From positions 12,028,001 through 12,092,000 of the forward strand of contig CM106586.1 in assembly GCA_048013815.1 (NCBI GenBank): 64,000 nucleotides of DNA, written 5' to 3'. A program made the position numbers and the translations under genes. Source of the stretch: Setoptus koraiensis. Taxonomy: Eukaryota; Arthropoda. Below are positions 29,293-39,595 of the stretch, one piece after another (within the stretch, counting starts at the first letter, position 1; every line of letters begins with the position of its first letter). Under the pieces are notes generated by a model. The model saw only the letters and a list, made by a program, of their open reading frames with translations. It did no database searches and had not been told where the DNA came from.

Positions 29293-32076
29293 TTAGTCGT
29301 GGTCTCTACGATGGCGCCCTTCGTGCCTATCCCTATCCCCTCGATCGTTTCTATCCCCTTTGTCATATCTATCGTTGCGTTCTCGTTTATTAAATGTACG
29401 ATCTCCGCCGGCATTATTACGTCTGTCTCCACCGCGATCGACACCGAACTGCTTGACGTCCCAAACACGATAGTTCTGATCTACAAGGTAGTTTATCTTT
29501 TCGGCCATCTGAAGAGCTAAACCTTGTAATCTCGAAGGCTCAGTACGGTGCATGACCACAGATTGTGTGGGCTCATCAAGCGAAGCCATTAGTTCCTCGT
29601 TGATTATCATCTTACTAACTATACTGTGAACAGTTGACTTTTCCAAGTCAAACATTTTAGAGAGGACCTCCATCGATATGGAGTCATATACATTACTATA
29701 GGTGAATAGGTATGCTCTTAAGGATCCTTCGCGTATTTTTTGCTCTAACATCGCACGGACAGAATCTGATTGGTGGAACAAGTTCCATACTTTCAAATTA
29801 ACCTTTTCATTTATAATCAGGTCTCGACACTGCTTCCAATTACCGACACGCATTGCCTTCGATGCAGCTACGACATGTTCCCTTGTTGTCTCAGGCAAAC
29901 CAACAAGTGGTTGCTCCTCACTTTTACGCAACTGATTGTAGAACAATCTGCTTATCATCTTCTTGCGAACACTGAATTCATTAGCGGCAACATCAGGCAT
30001 CTCAAGTAACATGCTAGATACAAGATAGACACATTCGAGTAGGTCCAAATTAATATGCTTATGGAAGGGAACCTGACGGCGGCGCTCCAACTTTTCTTGC
30101 TCCGGAGTTTTCTCTTGGTGGCGAAGAGGAAGTCCTTGTGCTAGAAACTCTCTGGCTTTACCCAAAATTTGTATATCAAGTAAAGCTGAATGGGAATCTT
30201 GAATATAACCTTGCCTGAAGGCACACAAACCTAACTGGACAAGGGCGCGATTATACATTATCTGTAGAGGAACATCAGCCTTGCCAATGTTACCTTGTAG
30301 ATGAGACATCAGCATAAGATCTCGAGCTTCGAAATAATTATCGTGAAGTGCGTGATGATATATGTGAGCCAGAATGGCGCGAGTAGTGGCTCTTGCAGTC
30401 GTATCATTAGAGTATATGTATTTGCACAATTGATTCATAACATCAACACTACTGTTGGTAATCAGGTCCTCATCCGATTTGCCTTGATCCTTAATAACTA
30501 TTTCTACTTGACGGAACCTAGGATCTTGATTTTTGGGTTGATTCTTTTCTTGCTGTTTCTTTTGCTTGATAACATTATCGTCGAACTTGTAGTAAAGATG
30601 ATCAATCTTAAGAAGATACACTCGACAAAGATCGTTTGGCTTTGTTTCTTTAGTTTCGACGTACTCCTGGAGTCGGTCTATGATTCGGCATACAGTTCTC
30701 TCATGTTTCAGACGTTCCACATATTCTGGGGAGTGCGCATCACTGTTCTGCAATATTTTGTTGAACTCTTCGTCCATGCGTTCGATCAACGCTATTGGAC
30801 ATCCACTAACTTGATATGGTTCCTTTTCATACGATTCGCCATCTTCATCTATGGTGCTACTAACATTCACGGTTAAGTTGGACATTAGTGTATCAAGCAA
30901 TATGTTTATATAGCGGAGGACCTCCTCCCAGATACTAACTTTTAGACAGTCTGACACGTTAGGGTTGTACTCGAATAAGGAAGCGATGATACCAAGAAGT
31001 ATCCTAATCTCAATTGCTGGTCCTAGCTTATACTGTCGGGATAAATTTAGTAGCTCTACAAGCATTTCGGTTTGGTCACTACGATCTACTCGTTTCTTTC
31101 CTCTCATGGCTAAAACTTCTATGAGTTTCTTGAGAACATTCTGATGATTTATCTCAGAATCGGAAGCAAACATTTTGGGCCTCTCCCCGCCGCTTATGAG
31201 ACCACCTCGTACTTGCTCCCATCCTTTGTCATCTTCATCTTCATGTCCTTTACGTTTGTCTTTTGCCGACTGTGCCTTGACCTTTTTGGTCCTTTTCACA
31301 GTAGTCTCTTTGTCCTTTTCATCTTGACGTTTCAAGAAACGAGCCGCTAAGTTATCTCCATACTTCTCATCATCTGAGCTCAAAGAGCTCTCGTCTGAGG
31401 AGGAACCCCAATCAGAGTCATCTGATTCTGATACGGAAACTTTGAATTTTTCTTTGTCATCTTTGACATCTGCCTCTCCGACATCTGACTCTGATTCTGC
31501 ATCATCGTCAGCTTCAGACTCAGATTCGGAAGCCTCAGCCTCTGACTTATCTGACTTATCGCCATCCTCATCATCGGGGGATTCCCGGTATGAATCGATT
31601 TCGTTTTGCATCGATTTATTGTATTTACGGAGCTTTTGGCGCAATGATGAGAAAGCTTTAGAGTTGTTCTTGTTCATACTCTTGCGGGCGACTCGGTCTT
31701 CCCAACATTGTTCAACAAAATCCTCCAGTTCCACTAGTGACCTGATCAAAAATCTGGGAGTTTTTCCATCCGACTCTTTGTCGAGAATGGATTTAACTTT
31801 AGCATATTTTCTCGTGAGCTCTTCGAAGTCAGGAAGAATTTTGGTAAAATCTTTGATCTTTTTGCTGTTCTTAATTGATTTGATGAGGTCGTGAATTTGT
31901 TCAGAATGTTTATCTTTGGCCGACCTAACTTGCCGCTTTGTGTCCTCTTCATCGTCACTGAACGAGTAACCTCCTCCGATTTGAGCACCTGCCGGTCTCT
32001 GTGGCAAGGCCTCGGCCTCTGGTTCGGACGACTCAGACTCCGAGTCTGATACAGCTTTGAAAAATCTGCTGCTCAT
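29293..32076 (-). CDS. eIF3c: Eukaryotic translation initiation factor 3 subunit C
   Basis: A 927-residue protein in one exon, beginning MSSRFF as in other animals. The N-terminus has conserved serine/glutamate tracts separated by the conserved eIF3c N-terminal region (IHDLIKSIKNSKKIKDF). The eIF3c_N domain continues to about residue 650. The PCI domain lies at about 680-860 and includes LRAYLFTYSNVYDSISMEVL. The C-terminus is an R/D/G-rich tail. Role: core scaffold of eIF3, contacting eIF1 and eIF5 for 43S preinitiation complex assembly in the cytoplasm. It is head-to-head with SEC22. An AATAAA occurs within a few bases of the stop codon. Confidence 0.97.
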   Translation of the reverse strand: MSSRFFKAVSDSESESSEPEAEALPQRPAGAQIGGGYSFSDDEEDTKRQVRSAKDKHSEQIHDLIKSIKNSKKIKDFTKILPDFEELTRKYAKVKSILDKESDGKTPRFLIRSLVELEDFVEQCWEDRVARKSMNKNNSKAFSSLRQKLRKYNKSMQNEIDSYRESPDDEDGDKSDKSEAEASESESEADDDAESESDVGEADVKDDKEKFKVSVSESDDSDWGSSSDESSLSSDDEKYGDNLAARFLKRQDEKDKETTVKRTKKVKAQSAKDKRKGHEDEDDKGWEQVRGGLISGGERPKMFASDSEINHQNVLKKLIEVLAMRGKKRVDRSDQTEMLVELLNLSRQYKLGPAIEIRILLGIIASLFEYNPNVSDCLKVSIWEEVLRYINILLDTLMSNLTVNVSSTIDEDGESYEKEPYQVSGCPIALIERMDEEFNKILQNSDAHSPEYVERLKHERTVCRIIDRLQEYVETKETKPNDLCRVYLLKIDHLYYKFDDNVIKQKKQQEKNQPKNQDPRFRQVEIVIKDQGKSDEDLITNSSVDVMNQLCKYIYSNDTTARATTRAILAHIYHHALHDNYFEARDLMLMSHLQGNIGKADVPLQIMYNRALVQLGLCAFRQGYIQDSHSALLDIQILGKAREFLAQGLPLRHQEKTPEQEKLERRRQVPFHKHINLDLLECVYLVSSMLLEMPDVAANEFSVRKKMISRLFYNQLRKSEEQPLVGLPETTREHVVAASKAMRVGNWKQCRDLIINEKVNLKVWNLFHQSDSVRAMLEQKIREGSLRAYLFTYSNVYDSISMEVLSKMFDLEKSTVHSIVSKMIINEELMASLDEPTQSVVMHRTEPSRLQGLALQMAEKINYLVDQNYRVWDVKQFGVDRGGDRRNNAGGDRTFNKRERNDRYDKGDRNDRGDRDRHEGRHRRDHD

Positions 32077-32547
32077 TATTCGCTAATATGATTGACAATA
32101 ATAACGGGATGGTAGTTTTGTAATAAGTTAAGAGATATAATAATTTAATTAGTATGCCACCGAATGGACTGATCCCGTAGCCTAAAATTGATAATTCAGA
32201 AGTGTGTTGCTAACATTTGCTAGAATGTGGACAGGATGCGTTTGATGTCCGTCATGCTATGTTCTGAGTGCTCGGAGCGGGAACTTTGAATGATAATTTT
32301 TTGTGTGCGCCCTTAGATACAGTACAGCTTTTCGTCCTACAGTAAACTCGTCATCAAGAAAACAAGCTTTTGACTCATAGAAACTATACAGCTGTTTGGT
32401 CGTTGAAATTCTGACACGAAGGATGACGCGACTTTAAAGTTCTTTATTCTCTACATTGAACAGTCTTTATCTGGTCATTAGATGAAATTTGATCAATTAA
32501 CCACGAATCAACTAATAGTACACAGATAAAATACAACAGCATAAATC
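32077..32547. promoter_or_regulatory. Divergent promoter region eIF3c / SEC22
   Basis: About 470 bp between opposite start codons of two housekeeping genes. No coding potential. No clear TATA box. Confidence 0.45.
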
Positions 32548-33292
32548 ATGGTGCTCCTAACTATGATCGGCCGAATCTCTGATGGACTCCCGTTGGCTGC
32601 ATCAGTGAATGACACAGACTTTGGAGGAAAGAGCTCCGTTGAATATCAAAATCAAGCGAAACAGTTATTCAAACAATTGGATAATAGATGCCCACCACAG
32701 ATGACTATAGAGACCGGTTCTTATGTATTCCACAATTTAATAGAAAATGAAATCTGCTATTTATGTTTATGTGATAAAACATTCTCCAAGCGGTTGGCCT
32801 TCTCCTACCTGGAAGACCTCGCCACTGAATTTCACAGACTCTACGGGAGCCGTATGTTAACTGCGACAAGGCCTTATTCTTTTATTGAGTTCGGTGAGTT
32901 TTTGCCTCATTCCATGAACTGTATCTATTGTTAATCAACCCTAAAGCAAAATTATAATACCTTAAATCGTTTAACAATATATTTCCTCAACCACAGATAC
33001 TTATGCTCAATCTGCTCGAAGGAAGCTCAATGCTGCTAGATCAAGACGTAATATAAATATGCTTAGTAATGATCTACAAGACGTTCAAAGGATAATGGTT
33101 CAGAATATTGGCGATGTTCTTCAGAGGGGTGTAGCTATAAGTGACCTTGATTCCAAAGCTAGCAATCTATCATTGATGTCTAAAAATTATAAAAAAGGGG
33201 CTGGACTTCTAAATGCTAGAGCTACATACGCTAAAGTGGCCGCTGGTAGCGTAATACTATTGTGTTTCGTGCTTTATTTTTGGGTATTGTAG
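32548..33292 (+). CDS. Sec22: Vesicle-trafficking SNARE SEC22 (two exons)
   Basis: Exons 32548-32893 and 32997-33292 are separated by a 103-bp GT-AG intron (donor GTGAGT, acceptor CCACAG). The split codon restores the aspartate in FIEFD. The product has 213 residues, against 215 in human SEC22B. Order: N-terminal longin domain (about 1-120), R-SNARE coiled coil with LQDVQRIM and a zero-layer arginine near LQRG (about 130-190), and a C-terminal tail anchor. Role: R-SNARE for ER-Golgi traffic in both directions, also implicated in autophagy. It lies tail-to-tail with TIM16, about 157 bp apart. Confidence 0.96.
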
Positions 33293-33449
33293 GACGAAGG
33301 TACAAGTATCCCCAGGGACCTCGCATGTTATTATTATTAATCTATTCCAATTATATCTTTAATATCACAAATGATTGTATCTTAGACATAGATACACAAA
33401 CACTGATGTATATAAACGACAAGCTAGATAATTAAAGATCAATTCTACT

Positions 33450-33800
33450 CTAGGAACTGTCACTATTGCTATTGCTTTTGCTTAATTCTCTATCTAGTGT
33501 TTCTTTGGCTCTCACTACTTTAGATTGTAAGTAGAATGACCCTCCCTTGCGTCTTTCGTTGACATCAAACAAATGCTTAAACTTTCTATCTATTTCATCT
33601 TTATCTAGCCGATTATTGATATCTAATATTCTTCTAGCCTCATCTAGGCTCATCCCATTCGACCTAGGGGTCGGGTTAGTGGGTGTCCTACCGGCGGCCT
33701 TCTGGGCTGACTGTTCAAATTCTTGTTTTATAGCTCGCGTGAATGCTCTAGCGACTATTTGACCTCCTAGAACGATGATTCGAGTGACAATTTTAGCCAT
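33450..33800 (-). CDS. Pam16: Mitochondrial import inner membrane translocase subunit TIM16 (PAM16/Magmas)
   Basis: A 116-residue protein. I choose the ATG at 33800 (MAKIVTRIIVLGGQ), which aligns with human MAKYLAQIIV. The frame is open two codons further but begins there with a non-ATG codon. The J-like domain (about 50-105) has LDEARRILDIN and GGSFYLQSKVVRAKE and lacks the HPD motif, as expected for TIM16. Role: binds TIM14 and restrains its stimulation of mtHsp70 in the PAM import motor at the matrix side of TIM23. It is head-to-head with the eL6 gene. Confidence 0.96.
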   Translation of the reverse strand: MAKIVTRIIVLGGQIVARAFTRAIKQEFEQSAQKAAGRTPTNPTPRSNGMSLDEARRILDINNRLDKDEIDRKFKHLFDVNERRKGGSFYLQSKVVRAKETLDRELSKSNSNSDSS

Positions 33801-34284
33801 AGTCAATAAAATGATTTATTAATCGATGATAAAGCTTCGAGAGATCAACTCATAGTTGAAGCAGTTGTAAATAGGACCATGTGAGATCAAACAATGTGAT
33901 CGATGTAATACTAAACAATGCACAAGAATTTGCGTTTTTATAATTTAAATTTCGCGCACCTTACTGAGCAAGCGCAATGGTGCTTTTTGCCACATTTAGT
34001 TCATCCGGTGCTGGATGAAATGTGTGCAAGATTTAGTTATTAAAGCGTGGTGATAAGAATTGATTGGTAGAGACAAGCCAAGTTCCCCTATTATTTATCC
34101 CTTATCAAATTATCTTTTTTTCTCGTAAGTACTTTGATCAAACACATTGATGCTCACGATATTCTACATAAGTTTAGATAACTAATCACTTAATTTATCC
34201 GTCACATTGTTACTATATTGGCCTATCCACATAATACACCGGCTCTACTCATATTAGGATTACATCCCTAGCTATAATTTAACA
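33801..34284. promoter_or_regulatory. Divergent promoter region TIM16 / eL6
   Basis: 484 bp between opposite start codons. A mitochondrial import gene and a ribosomal protein gene share it. No coding region is seen. Confidence 0.45.
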
Positions 34285-35256
34285 ATGGCCAGCAAGACCA
34301 CTGAAGTTGCAAAGAAGGCTCCGGGAGCTAAACCCAAACTGGCACCTAAACCAGCTAAGGTCACCAAAGCTGTCAAGGCCACAAAGCAAAAACAGGCCGG
34401 TAAGAGCAGCGTCACCAGAGCACTTAAATTAGCTCGCAAGGCCAAACGTGACGCATTCGCGGCCTACAAGGCAGGTACAGTTAAGAAACCCAAAGTAGCA
34501 CGCCAGAAGATCGTACCGGCTTCCATTAAAAAATTGATAGTACACAAGCGCACCAAGCCATTGTATGTCAAAATCAAGAATATTGCCCGCAAGAGGGGGG
34601 TACAACCTCAAGATGTGCTAGTTCAAAAGCCCAAGCATGTTGTCAAAGAGATCGGAGGCGCCGCTAACGGTGGCAAGCGAGAGGTTGAGGTTAAACGTAA
34701 ACCCAAATTCTATCCCACTGAGACTCGGCCTAAGAAGAGCAAAACTGGAAGAGTCACATTCAAATCTCACCCAAGGAGATTCAAGAAAGGGCTTGAACCT
34801 GGCAGAGTGCTCATAATCTTAGCTGGTAAACATCGTGGCAAGAGAGTAGTTCTTCTGAAGACATTACCCTCTGGTTTATTATTGGTTAATGGTCCGTTCA
34901 AGATCAATGGATGTCCTTTGAGAAGGATGCACCAGCAATTTGTGATTGTCACTCGTACCAAGATTCCCTTCGATGGCGTGAAAGTACCCGGTCATATAAA
35001 CGACAAGTATTTCAAAGCCAAAAAGGCGGCTGCTGTCAAGGGTAAAAAGAACAAGCAAGGTGGCAACATCTTTGCCAAGAAGAAGACAACAACCTACAAG
35101 CCCAACAGACAAAGATCTGAAGACCAGATTACATTGGACAAGGCTGTCATAAATGCTATCAAAACAAAGATGGGCGACAAGAAGACAATTTTCTCCTATC
35201 TTGGCTCCTTCTTCTACCTTAGAAATCATATGTACCCGCATAAATTGAAATTCTGA
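34285..35256 (+). CDS. RpL6: 60S ribosomal protein L6 (eL6)
   Basis: A 323-residue protein in one exon. The N-terminal part (about 1-150) is rich in lysine, alanine and proline and is the variable extension of animal eL6. The conserved core includes PGRVLIILAGKHRGKRVV, LLLVNGPFKINGCPLRR and the C-terminal YPHKLKF. It is slightly longer than human eL6 (288) because of the extension. Role: structural component of the large ribosomal subunit. An AATAAA at 35270-35275 lies 14 nt after the stop. Confidence 0.97.
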   Translation: MASKTTEVAKKAPGAKPKLAPKPAKVTKAVKATKQKQAGKSSVTRALKLARKAKRDAFAAYKAGTVKKPKVARQKIVPASIKKLIVHKRTKPLYVKIKNIARKRGVQPQDVLVQKPKHVVKEIGGAANGGKREVEVKRKPKFYPTETRPKKSKTGRVTFKSHPRRFKKGLEPGRVLIILAGKHRGKRVVLLKTLPSGLLLVNGPFKINGCPLRRMHQQFVIVTRTKIPFDGVKVPGHINDKYFKAKKAAAVKGKKNKQGGNIFAKKKTTTYKPNRQRSEDQITLDKAVINAIKTKMGDKKTIFSYLGSFFYLRNHMYPHKLKF

Positions 35257-35307
35257 GTACGTCTATGTGAATAAAAACTAAATTTCACGATATTTACTCA
35301 GAGCTGA

Positions 35308-35475
35308 TTAGTGTCCTTGATAATGTGTCAGTTGACTGAGCTTATCTAAGTTTTCAGACCCACGCCTCGAAGCTAAACATTTTTCAACTCCTTTCCGAAT
35401 ATGATCCATCTCTTTTGAGCTTGCGAAATAGTACCTATCTAGAGGTATGTTGTTTAGAGCTTTGAAAGAACCCAT
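35308..35475 (-). CDS. Conserved-looking 55-residue ORF between eL6 and NPC1
   Basis: ATG at 35475 with an in-frame stop directly before it, giving 55 residues. The sequence begins MGSFKALNNIPLDRYYF and continues with a charged, helical-looking middle and a polar tail ending THYQGH. There is no signal peptide or membrane segment and one cysteine. Composition is balanced, unlike the low-complexity chance ORFs of this window. It fits exactly into the gap between convergent eL6 (52 nt away) and divergent NPC1 (start codons 58 nt apart). I do not recognise the family. It could instead be one exon of a longer gene or chance. Confidence 0.45.
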   Translation of the reverse strand: MGSFKALNNIPLDRYYFASSKEMDHIRKGVEKCLASRRGSENLDKLSQLTHYQGH

Positions 35476-35533
35476 TTAAAAAACTTGTTTTAAACCAGTA
35501 TCAATCGTCGATTGGCGTATAAACTTACTCGAG
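35476..35533. promoter_or_regulatory. 58-bp divergent start-codon gap, small ORF / NPC1
   Basis: If both ORFs are real, this 58-bp gap separates their ATGs. It holds an inverted repeat (AATCGTCGATT) and a TATAAA only about 10 bp before the NPC1 ATG, too close for an ordinary promoter of that ATG. The true promoters may lie further out. Confidence 0.3.
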
Positions 35534-38500
35534 ATGGGACTAGACACGTTGTTATTGCAGATTGTTATATTAATTGCTACAAATTACGCTGAATCATCCA
35601 AAATATTTGACCACGCGAATCTACAAGATGCAAACCAAGATGGTTGCGTCATGGGATTCGAAGTTTGCGGTGAGATTGATGGGCCGACTGGTACTCCAAT
35701 TCCAATTCCCTGCACCTACGAAGGACCTCCACAGCAAGTGGTTGATAAAACTATCTTGAAGCAGTTGGACATTTTGTGCCCATCATTAGATGTATTGAAT
35801 AATGACAAACTGTGCTGTAATGTTAAACAAATAAGCGATTTTATAGATGGTATGGCTCAAGCGAAAGACATGCTTGGTTCATGTCCCTCGTGTTTGATCA
35901 ACTTTTCCTCTCTGTTTTGTTTGTTAGCTTGTAGCCCGAAGCAATCCAGCTTTGTCAAAATACTAGAAAAGAGTCCGTATGCAGGCACTCCAGACGCTGA
36001 CCCCGACCCTAAAGGAAAGTTTGTTGTAGATAAAATACAATTGGATATAAGCGAGAAATTCGTGGTAGGATTGTTTGATTCTTGTAAGAACGTAAACTAT
36101 CCTCAATCTCAAGTTCCTGCGTTGAGTTTGATGTGCGGAGACGACTGTCATCCTCATGAACTTGTTGAACATCTGGGCACAAAAGGTATGTCTCCTTTTG
36201 ATATAGAATACAAATATCATGGTGATGAGAGTAACCTTTCTGAAGAAAACGATATTTTGTCTGTTGAGCCAATCAATTGCAACCAAAGTGTCGCAAGTGT
36301 GTATCCCCGATTCCAATCGATCTATCCGTCACAGTGTAGTGCTGTGGATTGTCCGGTTGGTGAATTGAAACCGTTTCCTGAGGAATCTCAATCATGTATT
36401 ATATTAGGTGTGGATTGGATCTATTTAACAATGAGTTTGGCCAGTATAATAATTGTGGTCGCTATTATAACATTATACATTTACTCGGCAAATTTCAAGA
36501 GTGGAGTGACTATCAAAAACCAAACTGGCAACAATGCAGAGCTTGATGATACACCATCGTCAACGATGGCTGATGAAACAAAACTTTCTGAATCAATTCT
36601 ACAACGAGGCTTCACCCAGTTGGCCTTCCTGTGTGCCAGTAATCCCGTTTCAACTATTTTAATCGCCTCAGTTATGATAATTGTGTTTTCTAGTGGTCTG
36701 TTTAAACTACATATAGTAACAGATCCGGTCAGTTTGTGGTCAACGCCAGAAAGTACAGTGTTCAAGGAGAAGATGTACTACGACGAGACATTTGGTCCAT
36801 TTTTTCGCGTGGAACAAGTGATAATATATCCGGCTAACGACATGATTGGCAAATCTATACCATTCAATAGCAGCACACTTGGCGAGCTAGTTTTTAGTCC
36901 GGTATTTGGTCGGGAATTTTTGACATCGGTGCATCAATTCCAGGAATCTCTTGTGAATTTGGTGGCCAAAGTGGACGACGAACAAAGCGTAAGATTGGCA
37001 GATATTTGTGTGCAGCCGTTGAAGAATGACATCTGCTCTATACAATCGCCTTTGGGATGGTTCCAAGATGATGTGAAAAATTTGGATCTAATTCACATGG
37101 ATTCATCGAATAACACACAATATTTGCAACACTTTCTCGAATGTTTCAACAATCCCTACAATCCAAAAGACGCCAACTATGACAATTTGTCCTGTCTGGG
37201 CTCGTATAAGGGACCCATATTTCCGCATGTGGCACTTGCTGGCTATCCGGCAAGCAATCACTTTTGGGAGGCCTCTGCTTTGGTTATAACAATTCCCGTG
37301 AAGAATAACATTAATGGCGAACTGAACGCAAAATCTCGCGCTTGGGAAAAGGAATACCTGAGTTTTGTATCTCAATACAATGATACCAATTTGCGTTTGG
37401 CCTACTATAGCGAGCGAAGTATTGAGGACGAAATAGAGCGACAAAGTCAATCGGATTTGTCCACCATTGCACTGTCATATTTTGTGATGTTCGCCTATGT
37501 GGCCCTGACATTGGGCAACGCACCTATGAAATGTGACCGAGACACAGCTCGATCGTGTCTCATTGAATCGCGGATAGTTCTTGGTCTGGCGGGCGTTCTC
37601 ATAGTGCTGGCTAGTGTTCTGAGCTCGATAGGTATATTGAGTTGGCTGAATGTGAAAGCTACACTGATTATCATGGAAGTTGTACCATTTTTAGTGCTGG
37701 CAATCGGTGTGGACAATGTATTTATAATAGTTCAGTCGTTGCAACGATCCAATTGGCAACAGTTGTCCTCAGTGAACCACGAAACGAACAGAGACAATTT
37801 AGTTGAGCAGCACATCGCCCTGATAATGGGCAGGGTGGCCCCGTCGATATTGATGGCCTCACTGTCGGAATCTGCCTGCTTTCTCATAGGCACCATGACC
37901 CCAATGCCGGCGGTGCGAATATTTGCCCTTACGGCCACACTGGCCCTGATTATTGACTTTATCCTCCAGGTAACTGTATTTGTGGCCCTACTAAAACTGG
38001 ACTGCAGCCGTCAACTGGCCGGCAGATACGATTTGTTTTGTTGTATGAAATCAGCAGACTATGTGGACGAGAGACGGCACGATTCGGCCCCCGCCAGAGT
38101 GGTCGATTTGGTCATTGGTGGTCATCAGCAGCAACAACAACAACACCACCACCAACAGCAGCCACTCGGCGCCCATCAGGACGACAACAATGATTTGCTG
38201 TATAAGTTGTTCAGGGATTACGTAGTGAAATTTCTGATGCAACCAGTGGTGAGATTGGTGGCAATGTTGGTGTTTGTGGCGTGGTCGTGTTCCTCGTTGG
38301 CGCTAATACACAAAATTGACGTGGGCCTCGATCAGAAGATGTCTGTGCCAATGGACTCGTACGTATTGGATTATTTTGAGGCGCAACAAAACGATTTGCG
38401 CGTCGGACCGCCCGTGTTTTTTGTCCTGAAGCGAGGCCTGAATTACAGCCAATACGACGAAACAAATTTTGTGTGCTCCTCAGCAGGTTGTTATTCGTCA

Positions 38501-39595
38501 TCGTTGCTGGCACAAATATCGCAAGCCAGCAAGCAGCCACAACTGAGCTATATCGCCAAACCGGCCACTTCATGGTACGACGATTATCTGGCTTGGGCCT
38601 CTAGCGAACAATGTTGCAAAGTTTACAAGGATCCGCCTGAGGATAGATTTTGTCCCGCGAGCGAGCCCCAAAGCGCTGATTTGTGCACAAAATGTGATCT
38701 AGTTGAGGATTCGGGCCGCTTCAAGCCGGACAAATTCTACATGTTTCTGGAGGACTTCCTGCAGGATGTGCCCAGCAGTAAGTGTGCTCGCGGCGGAGCG
38801 GCCTCATATTCAAATGCGTTGAACATAACTAAGACAACAGGCGACGATGAAGTCGGGATTGACGCCGTCTATTCGTCGTATCACACGCCATTGAGCGATT
38901 CGCACGACTTCATTCAGGCGATGAAAGCGGCCCGATTTGTTGCGGACAACATCCAAGAGATGCTAAACGGAAACCTGAGACAAAAGGGCGGCCCCAAATT
39001 GCAAGTGTTTCCCTACTCGTTCTTTTACGTTTTCTACGAACAGTATCTCACTATTTGGAATTTAACCTTGCGCAATTTGGCCCTGTCGTTGGGCGTTATA
39101 TTTCTGGTCACGTACGTGTTGCTCGGATGCGATTTGTTTATATCGTCGTCAATAGTAATCTCGATAATGTTCATCATAATCAACATGATGGGCCTAATGT
39201 TCTGGTGGAACATCCAACTGAACGCCGTATCGTTGGTCAATCTCATAATGTGCATCGGTATATCTGTTGAGTTTTGTTCGCACATAGCGAGAGCGTTTGC
39301 AATAAGCGAAAAAAGTTTGCCCGTTGACAGGGCCCACGAGTCGCTGGTCAGCATGGGCAGTTCAGTTTTGTCTGGCATAACACTGACCAAAATAGCGGGC
39401 ATAAGCGTATTGGCCATGGCCAAGTCCAACATGTTTCGAGTTTACTACTTCCGCATGTACATGGGCATAGTGTTTGTTGGGGCCACGCACGGGATAATCT
39501 TCATGCCGATCGCGATGAGTCTGTTGGCGAGAAAGCGGCCCCAAGCGACGGGCTACTCTATGCGCGCCACGGAGGCCCGCGCAGCGCGCCACTGA
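35534..39595 (+). CDS. Npc1: NPC1-like intracellular cholesterol transporter
   Basis: A 1353-residue polytopic protein in one exon. A signal peptide (about 1-20) is followed by the cysteine-rich N-terminal sterol-binding domain (about 20-260). A transmembrane helix lies at about 295-318 and the middle luminal domain at about 405-640. The sterol-sensing domain starts near 640, with LVLAIGVDNVFI. The C-terminal luminal domain spans about 920-1140, followed by the last transmembrane bundle. A Q/H-rich stretch (about residues 864-880) sits in the cytoplasmic loop before the third luminal domain. Role: hand-off of lysosomal cholesterol from NPC2 to the membrane. The C-terminus (TEARAARH) lacks the LLNF dileucine sorting signal of human NPC1. 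Coding sequence becomes GC-richer toward the 3' end. Confidence 0.97.
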   Translation: MGLDTLLLQIVILIATNYAESSKIFDHANLQDANQDGCVMGFEVCGEIDGPTGTPIPIPCTYEGPPQQVVDKTILKQLDILCPSLDVLNNDKLCCNVKQISDFIDGMAQAKDMLGSCPSCLINFSSLFCLLACSPKQSSFVKILEKSPYAGTPDADPDPKGKFVVDKIQLDISEKFVVGLFDSCKNVNYPQSQVPALSLMCGDDCHPHELVEHLGTKGMSPFDIEYKYHGDESNLSEENDILSVEPINCNQSVASVYPRFQSIYPSQCSAVDCPVGELKPFPEESQSCIILGVDWIYLTMSLASIIIVVAIITLYIYSANFKSGVTIKNQTGNNAELDDTPSSTMADETKLSESILQRGFTQLAFLCASNPVSTILIASVMIIVFSSGLFKLHIVTDPVSLWSTPESTVFKEKMYYDETFGPFFRVEQVIIYPANDMIGKSIPFNSSTLGELVFSPVFGREFLTSVHQFQESLVNLVAKVDDEQSVRLADICVQPLKNDICSIQSPLGWFQDDVKNLDLIHMDSSNNTQYLQHFLECFNNPYNPKDANYDNLSCLGSYKGPIFPHVALAGYPASNHFWEASALVITIPVKNNINGELNAKSRAWEKEYLSFVSQYNDTNLRLAYYSERSIEDEIERQSQSDLSTIALSYFVMFAYVALTLGNAPMKCDRDTARSCLIESRIVLGLAGVLIVLASVLSSIGILSWLNVKATLIIMEVVPFLVLAIGVDNVFIIVQSLQRSNWQQLSSVNHETNRDNLVEQHIALIMGRVAPSILMASLSESACFLIGTMTPMPAVRIFALTATLALIIDFILQVTVFVALLKLDCSRQLAGRYDLFCCMKSADYVDERRHDSAPARVVDLVIGGHQQQQQQHHHQQQPLGAHQDDNNDLLYKLFRDYVVKFLMQPVVRLVAMLVFVAWSCSSLALIHKIDVGLDQKMSVPMDSYVLDYFEAQQNDLRVGPPVFFVLKRGLNYSQYDETNFVCSSAGCYSSSLLAQISQASKQPQLSYIAKPATSWYDDYLAWASSEQCCKVYKDPPEDRFCPASEPQSADLCTKCDLVEDSGRFKPDKFYMFLEDFLQDVPSSKCARGGAASYSNALNITKTTGDDEVGIDAVYSSYHTPLSDSHDFIQAMKAARFVADNIQEMLNGNLRQKGGPKLQVFPYSFFYVFYEQYLTIWNLTLRNLALSLGVIFLVTYVLLGCDLFISSSIVISIMFIIINMMGLMFWWNIQLNAVSLVNLIMCIGISVEFCSHIARAFAISEKSLPVDRAHESLVSMGSSVLSGITLTKIAGISVLAMAKSNMFRVYYFRMYMGIVFVGATHGIIFMPIAMSLLARKRPQATGYSMRATEARAARH

